Source: Limnoperna fortunei (taxonomy: Eukaryota; Mollusca; Bivalvia; Mytilida; Modiolidae). Taken from it: a stretch of 64,000 bases of DNA. Under the pieces are notes generated by a model. The model made no database searches, was not told where the DNA came from, and saw only the letters and a program-made list of their open reading frames with translations. This document shows, piece after piece, positions 49,076 through 60,839 of this stretch (position 1 is its first letter; each line of letters starts with the position of its first letter). The stretch lies in NCBI GenBank assembly GCA_944474755.1, contig OX104112.1, positions 53,146,774-53,210,773 of the forward strand, in the 5' to 3' direction. Both the position numbers and the translations under genes were made by a program.

Positions 49076-50324
49076 ACACTTTCGCGAGTTATTGTGCCGC
49101 CAATTTGTCACATATGTAAAACGAGGATATAAATAAATCTTAAATAACAAACGATAAATAAATACTATCAATAACGGAATAAAAAATAATAACTTTAAGA
49201 AAGACTGTTGTTGACACATACATTTTAAATAAAATTAATCTGTTGAAATATTTTAATGTAATTGCGAATTTCGTTTTTCGTTTCCTTCGTTTTTCTTCGT
49301 AGGTGCTTTTTTTATTGCTTTCGTTATACTCAGAAAATTAAACGGCAGACAACGAAAAAAAATTTTCACATGACCTCTAGGGTCAACTTCATTAAATGTC
49401 GTAGTTTTATTTAGACCACCAATAAAATTCATCGCCGCTTTAACTAGGTTACTTACGTCAGAGTTGTAGTAAAATAGTAAAATGTGGTCTGTCAATTTGT
49501 AAAATTTCCGAAAGTTCTGACGATGAATTTGAAAGGTTTTCAATAGATGAAGTTAATCAAGCTAGTGAACGGTATCACCAAATATTAGCCCAAACGATTT
49601 TGAGATCAGCGATGTAGAAAGTGAACTTTCAAATGAAAATATTGACGATCCCAATGTAAACAATGCCGGTGACGCCCCCAACAACGATGGGTGGCACGAA
49701 CATTTTAGTTACTTCGAGAGAGTTCTCACCCATATCTTTATACCTAGGCAAAAAAACAGGACCACAAGCAATTATTTCCCCCGAGAAAGAACCGGTTGAC
49801 TTTTTTTTCAGCTCTGTCTAACAGACAATTTATTACAATTCATCATAGATCAAACAGACAGTTCATCCTGATCAGAACAAATCTGATTGGTTGTGTCCTA
49901 ATATGTTAGAAATGAAGGCATTTTTGGACTGAATAGATGTTAGTTTAAACATATTTATTTCAATAATATCTTACAAAGTTACAAGCAGACATGTACATAA
50001 AAACGAAAAGGATTCGGAAACAAGCTAACAAAGCTTATATCAAGTCCGTTTCCTAATTGTTGAAAGAGTACTACATATTAGGATAAGTAAACATGCTACA
50101 CGAAGGAAATATGTTTGTATAATTTAACCCTTGTTTGACAATATATAACTAAGGAAACAGAAACAACACAAATAACTAAAAAATCTGTAAAGTAATAATG
50201 AAATGCAAGAAAAAATATGATATTGCTTAGAATCGTTTACTTGCTATGATGAAGTTTTGAGTTTTGATAAATATATCTGTATTTTGTTCAAGCGTTAGGC
50301 TATCTGACCCAAAAAGTAAAAGGT

Positions 50325-53001
50325 TTACATCAACAGGTACATTGCAGTTAATGGAAAAAAATGGTTATTATCTCTAATGTTTTTGTATATATGGCAGTAA
50401 AGTAAGTAATGAGTAGTTGACTCAATATGTCCACATACACAGTTGGGTGAGTCGATTAGATTACATGAGAAAAGGTGTTCGTTAAGAGAAGAACAGTTCA
50501 TGCGTAATCTAGAGTGAAATATTTGACCTTGTCTAGAACCAGCATAATAATATTCTAGAGATAGCTTATTGCTTTGATTTTTTAAATTGTTTAAAAAAAT
50601 ATGAATAGACGTAGAATTTCGAATGTCATGTGGGAGCTTGTTCCAGACTTTTATCATGGACGCTAAAAAGTAGTCCGAATAGAGGTACTTCTAATGCGTA
50701 TTTCAGATATATTATTTGATTGTCGCGTGAAATGGCCATGTACAGACGCCACTGAGTTTGGAACTAGATTTCTTAAGTATTCTGGCGTTTGTTGGTTGAT
50801 AATCTTATATACAACAATTAATCGATGTTTTTCCCTCCTGTCCGAAAGTTTCTCCCATCCCGTTTCGGTGTAAAAGTTTTGAATAGATGTCAATTTTGTC
50901 CCACCCTATAACAATACGCATCGCCTCAATTTAGACATTTTCTACCTTATCTACAAGATACTGGGTACTAATATTCTATATCACGTCACCGTATTCTAAT
51001 AATGGTCGAATAAAAGACAAATACATTTTTTCGAGGGTAAATCGATCTAAAATGAAGCGCACCTTTCTCAGGAAGTTAATTATTTTATAAGCCTTTTTAA
51101 CAATATAATCAATATGAGATATCCAACTACCATTGTTTGAGAAATATAAACCTAAATGCTTGTGATTCGTGACCTCTTGAAGAATGTGATTATTCATGAG
51201 TAGAAAGGGGGGGGGGGGTAGACTGGCTTCACTGACTTTCTTTTGTCATGGTTTCAGTCTTCTGTGGATAAATTGTAACAAGCCACTTTTGTGACCATTT
51301 ATTGATAAGATCGCAAGATCCCTGTTTAAGACTGATGCTCGATTTTCAGGAGTGTCGACAATTATATAGATACTAGTCTCGTCAGCAAAAAAAGCTTAAT
51401 GCAGGCACCTAAATCAATAACTATATCATTTATGAATATTAAGAACAAAAGAGGGCCAAGAATGGAACTCTGGGTCACACCAGCCCCAATAGTTTTCCAC
51501 TCTGAGCACTCCTCGTTTAACACCACCCTTTGAACCCTTCCCGATAAATAATTTTTTAGCCATTCCAAGAGTGTCCATGAAATGCCATAGTTATGTAATT
51601 TAAACAGGAGACCTTTGTGTCATACGCGATCAAAGGCTTTGCTTATGTTACAGAATACAACTCGTATCTCTTTCCCATCATCAAAGGCCTTTCCAATTTC
51701 ATTTGATATGCCAATCAGCTGGTTAGTGACTGAATCCCCTTTAGTAAACCCTGACTGAATTGGACTAATGACTTTATTCTGTAGTAAGAAGTTATGAATA
51801 TGTTTATAAACACATCTCTCCATACATTTTGAAATAATACTTAGTAAAGAGATGGGTCTATAAGTCTTAATTTCACAGGAGGAACCACTCTTGAACACTG
51901 GCGTTACGTTCGCCCCTTTCCATTTAACAGGAAAATAGGACGACGATAACGACAGATTGAAGAGTTTTGTTAAGGGTGTGTTTAGGACCTGGGCGCCTTC
52001 TTTCAATAGTCTTGGATTTATAAGATCAGGTACAGAGGCTTTATTTATGTTTAATATAGTAAGAACATCTCTTACTTCGTTGTCAGACAGTACAACTTCG
52101 CTTAGAATATGCCCAGAGGGATCACTCAGATCTGGAAGATTGACTTAAGAATCATCCAGTTGAGTTTGGGATACGAAAAAATTATTAAACCATTCTGCCT
52201 TCTCTGAGTCGTCGGATACAATATTATCGTTAATTAATAAAGGCGGTATCTCAGAGTGGGACGGTTTAATGCCGGATATTTTCTTACAGACAGTCCACCA
52301 TGATTTCGATAGACGGTTAACACTCAGGAGCTTACTAATGAGATTTTTAGTATATTTCTCTTTAGCTTGTCTGACTTGAGATGTTACTTTATTTCGTATA
52401 GATCTAAATTTACTCCAATCAGTTGGGCGGTTAAACCTCTTGGCTTTACGGTGAACGCGGTTTTTCTTTCAACGAGATTAACAATGTTGTCAATGGAGTT
52501 TTCTACTTTGCTCCATATATTAACAGTACCCCCAGGTGGGATATAATATGTCCCAATTCCTTCCTATTTTTTATCTTCAGTTCTATCCAAATAACTTCTA
52601 AGTTATCTTGTTCCAAGTCAAATCTTCTTACAGCATCTATACAATGTTTAACATAGACTATAACCCCACCCCCTTTTCTATTTAAACCCCTGTCTTTAGA
52701 ATTTCTTTTGATTCATTAGAGATCGTGTCGTAAAACCAAGTTTCAGTAAATGATAACATTTCGAAATCTTCGTACTCTGCAGTAATAAGTTCTAGTTTGG
52801 AACCAAACTCTGAATATTAAGATGTAAAAAAGACAAAGATGTAGAAAATGTTTCGTACAGGCTCGAGACATGTGAAATATCCATGATAGAACTACTCAGG
52901 TCTTCATCTTCTGATGGACCATGATTAGTTTCTGTCCCCGATATATGACTAGCAAAATTTGAATAATAAGTAAACCAAGTGTGGACTGTGAGCAAGCTCA
53001 C
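50325..53001 (-). pseudogene. Non-LTR ORF2 remnant (endonuclease and reverse transcriptase), multiply broken
   Basis: Minus-strand pieces in order: SFLHLNIQSLVPN (start of an AP-type endonuclease, about 52830), then endonuclease traces (FTETWFYDTI; GGGVIVYVKHC), then reverse transcriptase WKGANVTPVFKSG and TYRPISLLSIISK (52006-51620), a GVTQSSILGPLLFLIFINDI block (51568), a frameshift exactly at the catalytic F-A-D-E box (51385-51400), then YLSFIRPLLEYGDVI (51197) and CVCGHIESTTHYLLYC (50657-50325). The central endonuclease is mostly deleted. Confidence 0.8.
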
Positions 53002-53245
53002 AAAGGGATACTCCGCCGCTTCGCTTCAAGTCCAATTATCTCCCCTGAATAATATCCGACAGCGACGAAAATTCTTCAGGCACATCTACATATGATGTAT
53101 TTCCTTCATGTAAAGTTTCATCAAAATCTGTCAAGCGGTTTAGGAGGAGAAGCGCTTACAAGGGATGTGGACAGACGGACAGACAGACAGGGTGATTCCT
53201 ATATACCCCCCAAACTAGTTTGCGGGGGGGGGGGGGTATAATGAA
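53000..53245. repeat. Mollusc-type interspersed repeat inside the minus non-LTR element
   Basis: Ends 'tggacagacggacagacaga' and 'cctatataccccccaaacta' + G run. It separates the ORF2 5' end from ORF1. Confidence 0.55.
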
Positions 53246-53559
53246 ACAAATATTAATTATCATACAACACACTATTCGCAAAACGGTACCCTTTGATGAC
53301 TATTTGTATTTACATGGTTATTAATACAGTTAGCAAAGAACTTTCCATTACGTAGAAACATGATACTAAAGGCAAATCTCTTATTTAGAGAAAACATAAA
53401 TAAGTATATCAAATACAAATCAAAAGCTGAAAGTCCATGTTTTAGACTATGCATTTGGGTCGTTACAAATGTACCCACTCTCAATCGGTATTGTGCAACA
53501 CAAATGCCCATTAATTATGTCACACATGTTTGATCGACAAGATAATGAGAGTGTTTGTT

Positions 53560-53675
53560 GTTGTTTGATGGTGTTTAACGCCACTTTCAGCAATTTTTCA
53601 GCTATATCATGTTGCCAGTTTTTATTGGGGGAGGAAGCCAGAGTACCCGGAGGAAACCCCGATAATGAGATTGGA
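53560..53675 (-). repeat. SINE 3' fragment, minus, nested in the non-LTR element
   Basis: 'tgatggtgtttaacgccact' through 'ccagtttttattgggggagg' is the reverse complement of the SINE tail and body. Confidence 0.85.
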
Positions 53676-53719
53676 CATAAGTTAAATGCTTGTAAGTACA
53701 CGTGAAACCTTGTGTGCAA

Positions 53720-54280
53720 TAGGAGTCATCATATTAATACAGTAAAACAAAATGCATTTCATCATAGTGCAAGTGGAAAAAATATTTACAACAGAAAATA
53801 ACGTGAAAAAATTCTAGGAGTTGAAAGATAGGCATTTGATGAGAGGTAAAGAAAACTTGCAATTAAGAGGAATCTCAACCGATGTGTGATTTAATTACGT
53901 AAATGTAATGAGAAATGTCAAAATTGGGATACACTTTAAACATGTTAAAGGTAATTAAAAATGAAGTATAAAAATTTTCTACATTGGATACGTTTGAATA
54001 GCCAATTTACGGGAAAAAAAAAGGTAGTTAATTTGAATTCAAATATACACACAAGAAGTCTTAAGAGTGAAAGTATTTCTGCGTATCTAAAAGAAAAAGA
54101 ACATTATTGGTCATAGCAGAAATAACAAACTTGTCAATAATAATCACGCAGTATTCCTACAATGGGTAAATAGATCTAACGGTTATCCAATCAAATTAAA
54201 GGTAAACATATTGTAGTGTAACGGATCATTAACCAGATTTACTACAGGATAGTAAATTCATTGATACTTTCAGATAAAGT
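53720..54280. other. Non-coding stretch between SINE and ORF1 remnant
   Basis: AT-rich, no recognised feature; perhaps flanking DNA or 3' ORF1 spacer of the element. Confidence 0.35.
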
Positions 54281-55073
54281 TCATCTGTTGGGGGTTGCAC
54301 CATTGGTATCTTTTAGAGGTGGATAGGCGACTGTCATAGCTACAGGAAAGTTCGCATCAATAAACTCTTTGAACGCATTGTCTGTAGTTACTACTTTAAT
54401 ACTGTCGTTTTTCATTTTAATGAAGAGTTTACCATCTAGAGTCCATGGTTGTGATATATAGTTCCTATTTTTCAGTTGCCGTGCCCTGTATGTTAGAGTG
54501 TTTCTCCTTGTCATAAGATCTTCATTTAAATTAACTCTAGCAGTTCTCGGAATGTTTGAGGTGCTTGCTGGCCTTAAGAATTCGTCGTTTTGTTGCAGTG
54601 TCTCGAAGACGAACTATTATTTGACAAGGATACGGTGATCGCCTCTTTGGGTTACCTACAAGGTGGGATCGAATGATGTCCCCGTCTACTAGGTCGGGAT
54701 CAATAGATTTAACAATATAAGACACTATTGTGGTTGTATTTTCGCCCCGAGTCTCAACGACTCCACTTACTCTGATGAGCTCTCGTCTGTTGTATTGTTC
54801 AAGAGCGTCTATATCTGCCCTTAATTGTTCATTTTCCTTTTTCAACTCGTCAATGTTTTGTGTCAGAGTTTTAAAAGTGGATTTCAAGCACGAGTCTATT
54901 TCTTCCCTTATAAGATTTCTCACTGATTGTGAAATTTCGTCTCTTACTACGCCTTTAATTTGTTCTACGGTGTTAGCAAGATCGTTTGGATGTAGTAAGA
55001 ATGTGGTAGTGTACATGGGTGGAGGTGGACTGGACATTATGGTCCCTTGAGGTGAGAGTTGGTTGAAACTCAC
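54281..55073 (-). pseudogene. Non-LTR ORF1 (coiled coil and RRM-like), frameshifted
   Basis: The first 178 codons (55073-54537) hold a coiled coil (IDELKKENEQLRADIDALEQ) followed by RRELIRVSGVVETRGEN and PCQIIVRLRDTATKRRIL, the pattern of an L1/CR1-type ORF1 RNA-binding domain. A one-base shift near 54530 separates it from the C-terminal piece TRRNTLTYRARQLKNRNYI. Such proteins bind element RNA as a nucleic-acid chaperone. Upstream, about 55090-55200, no clear 5' end is seen. Confidence 0.75.
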
Positions 55074-55559
55074 ATGATTAAAGTCTGATGATATATATAG
55101 GCGGTGAAGACATTGTATTTGGTTTTTTTATGTTCGTTTCTTTCAGGGGGCGTGGGTCCGCCACTTTCTCTACGCTTTCGTGTTATGTCAGGAGTGTTTA
55201 TAAGTGTGTGGGGCGGTCATGGTTTACTCATTAGATATTGTTGATATTATTACACATAGTATGGCTTCCCGAGATGACGTATGTAAACAAACTAAAACTA
55301 ATGACAACAACTCACTCTACAATTCAGTCCATTACCGAGCGAGTTCACTATTTCTGTGCAATACACATCACTCGACACAAAGGAGACATTGTTATTAAGT
55401 CAAAATCAATATAATTCAGCATCCAGCATACTCAGAATGCTCCACACAAATTCACATTTTCATATCACACATCGGTAGAAACCCTCAGACTTGTCCAAAA
55501 GTTTATAAAGTCATTGTTAAAGGTTTTTTCCAGAGAGAATTCCACCATGAGCATGCGCA

Positions 55560-56145
55560 TGACCACCATAGATGTTAAGCCAGACATAAGGTCATACAGG
55601 TCTAATGATTGCCTTGCTACTCCATATTTTGCAACTGTAATGACAAGGGATCGTTTCTAACGAATAATGAGGAATTTACACTTTTCTAACCCTAACCGAC
55701 AGTCTACAACCAGGAGAACCTAATTATGACTGTCTGTATATTCCTAAACGCCAAATTTGTGTTGATGAATCAATTATTCTCTTTAAAGGCAAAGTTGCCT
55801 TAAGCAGTACAAGTCAGCCAAACCATCCAAATGGGGTATTAAACTGTGGGCTTTGGCTGAATCAGACAGTGGGTATATTTCTTGTTGTGAAATTTATATT
55901 GGAAAGAAGGACCGCCTAGTGCAAGGACTTGCCAGCACTGTAGTAAAATCGTGTATAGAAGGGGCAAATTTAATTAGTCAGGGCTATCATGTCTACATGG
56001 ATAACCTTTTCACCTATCCTATTTTATTTGATGACTTATTTACAAATTTTGCAACGAGTGCATGTGGAACGGTTCGCATGAACAGACATGGTCTGCCAAA
56101 AGATAAAATGAAAAAAACCCATTGGTATAAATGGCAAAGGCGATA
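55560..56145 (+). pseudogene. piggyBac-type transposase remnant
   Basis: Conceptual pieces: YRSNDCLATPYFATVMTRDR (about 55590-55660), ICVDESIILFKGKV (about 55757), a frameshift near 55800, then KPSKWGIKLWALAESDSGYI and the ORF 55853-56146 with YHVYMDNLFTYPILFDDLF and ACGTVRMNRHGLP. The D-E-S, K-W-G-x-K-x-W and D-N-x-x-T motifs are those of the DDE_Tnp_1_7 (piggyBac) catalytic core; the two Asp residues seen are catalytic in the family. The N-terminus carries stops near 55660-55730 and the C-terminal cysteine domain is missing. Confidence 0.85.
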
Positions 56146-56229
56146 GCATTTTCCGTCAGAAAGGGGCAAATTGTGCTGTGGCTCATCTGTACTGGGTCAT
56201 CTGTACCAGAAATCGGCCATTTACGGAAG

Positions 56230-57080
56230 AATATGTAGACTATGTATTGGTATAAATAACAGTATTGTTAGCTACAACCCTAAGTTATATATTTAATCAA
56301 CCACACGATATTTCATGTCTTGAAATTGCTGATATGTTTGGACTCTGTTAAACACCTATCATATGGGACATCAATTAAATATGTATTAGTCAATAGTAAG
56401 TTCCGTTCAGTAATATCTACAGGGGCGGATACAGGATTTTCGAAAAGGGGGGGGGGCGTAAAAAGGGGATATCGGAACAGGAAGGCCACGAACAAGGTTT
56501 TTATAGTGTTCAGTGGCTTTATTTGGTACAGTATATATAACAGAGATATCATAATAAACGAATTAGTACCGTTAATGCATTAATTTATGGCGAGGACGAG
56601 CGGGGGGTACATTTTTGCCCTTGGCGCTGGTTTTTACCCTCCATTTTCTCTTTTTTTCTTTTCTTTTTTTTTTTTAAAGGGGGGGGGGGGCGTAAGCCGC
56701 TACGCCTCCCCCCTGGATCCGCCACTGATCTAGGAAAGTGGTAGTACGATTTTGTACTAAGTACTGAGTCATTAAAGATAACAAGGAAGTTTATACAATT
56801 TTCAATAAACACTTATTTCGTTTAATGAATATACATGTAGATGTAGTCGCAATATTTGTGTTTTACAGTCAATCACATGTCAATTATCTTACAACTGAAA
56901 ACAAGTATTTGGATTTAATAAAAAAAATGAAAAGAGAAAAATTCCATCTACGTATTAAAAATTAAGGCCATATTATATTATTTCAGTGTTCTTGTCTAAA
57001 TTGATTAAATATAACGCATAATAACATTTTCCTGATGTCATAATATTTTAACACGAAAATATTTAATAATTAAGTTGTGT
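56230..57080 (+). repeat. Repeat family J, copy with MITE N
   Basis: Collinear with 57480-57740 and, for its 3' end (56990-57080), with 48655-48790. Landmarks: 'gactatgtattggtat', 'gatatgtttggactctgtta', 'gtttaatgaatata.atg'. Confidence 0.7.
56419..56728. mobile_element. MITE N, TIR CAG(G/T)GGCGGAT, with empty-site paralogue
   Basis: Left 'caggggcggatacaggattt', right 'ctggatccgccactg' with G/C runs inside each end. ATCTA flanks both sides; the duplicated sequence at 57686 has a single 'acatctagga', i.e. the pre-insertion site. Confidence 0.8.
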
Positions 57081-57099
57081 TTTAAGCACTGTTCGCTGA

Positions 57100-57760
57100 A
57101 ACATTCAAATTGTGTAGTTTAGAATGTGACTGAGTCATCAAAGATACCAAGAAAAATTTTATACAATTAACAATATACACGAATTTTGTTTAATGAATAT
57201 AGATGTCGCAATACTTGTGTTTAACAGTAAACCGAATGTTAATGCTATTACAACCCAAAACAAGATTTTAGATTTAATATAAGTATAAATTAAGTATTTG
57301 TTCTTCATGAAGGTAGTTCCCAATTCTCTTTTTTTAAAATTTTATCTGCTTGGTTGTCATCTCATTTTTATTAACAATTGTTTCTCAGCTCTGGATGTCG
57401 TTTATTTTTTTTTGTGTCATACAGGTAGGTATCTTGTCAAGATAGTCTTATATTAGAATTCTGCAGAATTTAGAAACAAAAATTATTCGATGAAAGACTA
57501 TGTAGACTATGTATTGGTATATATAACAGTATCGTTAGCAAGAACGCTAAGGTAAACATTTAATCTATCATACAACATTTTTATGTCTTAAAATTGTTGA
57601 TATGTTTGGACTCTGTTACACTCCTATCATTTGGGACATCCATTAAATATGAATTAGTCAACAGTATTTCTGTTTTTAACATCTAGGAAAATGATAGTAC
57701 GATTGTGGTACTGAATACGTTCAGATATTCTATCATATAGTACCTTTAGTGCATGAGAGC
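57100..57760 (+). repeat. Repeat family J, MITE-free copy
   Basis: 57100-57300 matches 56740-56960; 57480-57740 matches 56230-56420 joined to 56729-56770. The unit order is rotated, as expected for a tandem array. Confidence 0.65.
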
Positions 57761-57924
57761 ACAAATCAATTTCTAATGATCAATCTTATATTTCTCATTT
57801 TACAGTTAATCTCTATCATTCTTTAACTTTTGCATATTGTCTTTCCATTTTGCTTTAAACTCGTGCATTATAAAAGTTTCAGGCTATGTCATTCTTTAAA
57901 GTACAGTTGCTATATCATCACAAT

Positions 57925-58386
57925 TCAGGCTATATAAGCAACTATTTTATAAATATATGAAACGCAACGACAAAAAGATGTTTTTTGTTCATGCAAAATA
58001 TTTGTGACAGTTATAGTACTATATCTGGTGTAGAACGAATAATCGTATCCTCGCTTTTTTGGCGAGGGTACAAATTTAGTTCCATTACTCGTAATGTAGC
58101 AGAGCGGGAGTGAATCACCACCGGCACTTTGATGTCCAAAAGAAGTTGCATATACAATCAGACGTGGTCGATCTTGATATCTTTCTACAGTGTCACAATT
58201 TTTTTTATCGCTTTCGTGTTTAAAATCAATCATTATTGATACGTGATGATAGTAATTGCCGTTTTTAATAACCCGATGTGCGTTGAGTATTAATTGACAT
58301 TCGTGTCTCTTTTTAGTTACGTTTACTACATGAAAAACATTGAGAAACTCGAAAATGAATGGCGTGTTGCATCTTGGGTAATACAT
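57925..58386 (-). CDS. Unassigned ORF or exon, 153 codons
   Basis: I do not recognise this protein. It is the longest unexplained open frame outside the main gene and is not low complexity. Visible: a hydrophobic start (FIFEFLNVFHVVNV), then YYHHVSIMIDFKHESDKKNC, RPRLIVYATSFGHQSAGGDS, LPLCYITSNGTKFVPSPKKR, and a Cys-containing C-terminus. Four to six cysteines and an N-x-T site would fit a secreted or extracellular domain. An in-frame acceptor-like site (ttttcatgtag) near 58327 on the minus strand would make it a 3' exon rather than a full gene. No neighbouring exon was identified, so chance openness is possible. Confidence 0.3.
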   Translation of the reverse strand: MYYPRCNTPFIFEFLNVFHVVNVTKKRHECQLILNAHRVIKNGNYYHHVSIMIDFKHESDKKNCDTVERYQDRPRLIVYATSFGHQSAGGDSLPLCYITSNGTKFVPSPKKRGYDYSFYTRYSTITVTNILHEQKTSFCRCVSYIYKIVAYIA

Positions 58387-58399
58387 ATGTAAATAACTG

Positions 58400-60180
58400 G
58401 ATTCTTACTACGGAATGGTTGTTATAGTATGCAAATTAGCACGTTTATAACAAAATAAGGTCACATTATCAATATAAGGAAAACTGATAAACATAGCATT
58501 TTCCACGTGCATCTTCAAAGACGAAAAAAGAAATTTCTTCAATAAAGATCGTTTCCCATTAGTTTTGCAATGTCTAAAGCTTTAATAACGTTAAGAAGAT
58601 GAATATTATGTTTTAATTTTGTATAAAAAGACCGAAGTTAGAATTTTTTATTTGCTACATTACGAGCAATAGGACTGAATTCTGCCGTTAATCCGACTAA
58701 TCACAAAACTAACGTCGGATTATAACGGTGGTTTTCGTGTTATTCGTGATGGTTTCGGTAATATATGCGGTGATTTCAATATGTGTTGTTAATTTTTTTT
58801 TTGCACGTAAGACCTTGTTTAGAATTAGAAAAAGGTACTGTGTACACCTAACGTTCTTAGGTGGTTAGTCATATAAACTATTGATAGCCGTATTATTTTC
58901 TCGTTGAGTGGAAATTTTCAGATATGTGGAAATTTTACACAGTTTGTACAAACATTTACCGTACTTTGATTTTGGGCTGTAATTTTAGTATTAGAAATAT
59001 TTTGTGGTTTTTTATTAGAGGACGGCACTGCTTATTCGTCCAGAGCACTTGAGTGCATCAATGGCATTTATTGGGTTCGGGTTACTAATTTTCTGTTTTT
59101 GTTTCTGTTTTTCTGTTATTGCTTTTTTTCCTATTATGCGTTTTATACACATAAGTTTGCTTGTTACCAAATTTGACTTTCGGCTCTTGTTCAGTCGGTC
59201 TCCGTTATCCATGCTTGTTTTCTGTTTAAGTAATAAACTTGCAATTACTTTTTGTGGTAATTTAAGTGTATTATTTGGAAGCTTTTCAGCTCATTTGACT
59301 TAAATAATCATAGTCAACTATTCACTCGGCCTGCGTCTTTGTTCTCGTCTCCACATAAATTGTGGTTGTTTTTTTAAAGACAAAAATTACAACACATACA
59401 ACACATCCAAAATGTACAATGCAGACTTACTTTGCACTGTAAAATTTACAGACATTTAAAAAAATATGGCGCACAAAACGACTGATGAAACGACACTATG
59501 TACGATACTTTTATAGAAAAAGTATACGATGGAACCTTGCAATGTCTACCATACGATGTACGATAACAATTACTATACGATTCCGGCATAAGAGGAACGA
59601 AAGGATGTACCACGCGCGCGATGCTTTATACGGTTTAGTAAACTTAAGATGGTATATTGAAGAAGAGATAGTTATAATTCGTTCACACACTGCCAAAAGT
59701 TTATTAGATGAGTAATTCTGACCAAAACATCGTAATTGGATAAAAAAATTTCCTGAACATGCAAAAGATTAAAATTTGCTATTTCAATTCACTTTAATTG
59801 CACAGCTATGAAATTATAAAATCAATGTCGAAAACTTAATTATTTGAAAATTATATCATAAAAATCGGTTACATCTTTCTTTAAAGTTTAACAATTGTTT
59901 ATCATATCAACACATACCACATTGAGTGGATTTTGCCTTATCTTGCTACTACGGAAACGGAAAAGTAACCAATCAGAGTTTTCAATGGGTTTGTAAACGA
60001 GGACACCATATAACTATCTACAAAAATGTCCTATATTCATGTTACTTTCTATTAACTGACAGCAAGAATAAAATACATTTTTCAGTAGCTAAATAGAATT
60101 CAACAATATGAAACAAACATTAATTTGATTGGTAGAATTAAAAACATCAGCCAATCAGAATCATTCTTTTAAGACATTCT
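58400..60180. other. Intergenic, no gene recognised
   Basis: AT-rich with a repeat fragment at 59060-59230. The frame at 59485-59715 is open in both directions over 'acgatacgat'-like sequence and has no family motif. Confidence 0.4.
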
Positions 60181-60184
60181 ATTT

Positions 60185-60480
60185 GTTAGTTTAAACATAT
60201 TTTATTTGTAAATTGTACAAAATGGATTGGACACAAGTAAATACATACTTAGGACGTCCTCTCCGCAATACAGAAATATACATTAAAGCATAACACAGGG
60301 TACAAGAACGAGCATTAAATAATGTTTTGTGGTTAACTCACAAGTTTAGAAGGGGAAAGAAGGGGAAAGTGCTGACTTATGTTGGTCTATCAAAGAAAAC
60401 AATTAAGTTATATCAAGTTCTATTCGTTGACATTGTTTCAACAGCAGCAGACAAGATTTGCAACTGTCAATGAACCGGAA
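60185..60480 (-). mobile_element. Possible non-LTR retrotransposon 3' end (fragment)
   Basis: Begins 'gttagtttaaacatattttattt', the same terminus as 49939 read on the minus strand, followed by non-coding sequence. Assigned from the shared terminus only. Confidence 0.45.
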
Positions 60481-60839
60481 CTCGTTTTTGCTAATTTTTC
60501 ATAATTGCTCTAATATGACTGTAAATTTTGATTGGAAAATGTGAATTTCTGTCAATTTAAAATGTGATAGCTTACTGTTGTTATTGTTGAAATAAATTGT
60601 TATTGTTATTCTTTTTTAAATTAGAGACTTCCAGTGTAAAAGTAAAAACAGTCATATAATAAAACATTCATCGACTTTTATATAGATTTAACCTAATAAT
60701 ACCTGGTTATCAACCCTCAAAATAATATTCACACTCGCCGTTGGCTCAGTGGAAATAATTTTCTCAGGTTGATAAAACTAGGCATTAAACCTATATCAAA
60801 GTCAATAAATATATTTATTAATATAATGAATTAAAACAT

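Larger units (their letters stand above)
49939..55090 (-). mobile_element. Decayed non-LTR retrotransposon with ORF1 and ORF2 remnants
   Basis: Read on the minus strand: ORF1 (55073-54281), then an interruption by unrelated repeats (53000-53720), then ORF2 pieces from endonuclease (about 53000) through reverse transcriptase (52006-51360) to the C-terminal cysteine motif (50420), then a 3'UTR ending at the AAATATGTTTAAACTAAC terminus at 49939. It belongs to the same broad Jockey/CR1/L2-like group as the copy at 12546 and shares its 3' end. Multiple frameshifts and stops show it is inactive. Confidence 0.85.

Noticed and set aside
54730..55050. 106-codon plus-strand ORF
   Set aside because: Antisense shadow of the non-LTR ORF1.
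59485..59715. 76-codon ORF with antisense ORF over the same bases
   Set aside because: Both strands are open over 'acgata'-rich sequence, typical of chance.
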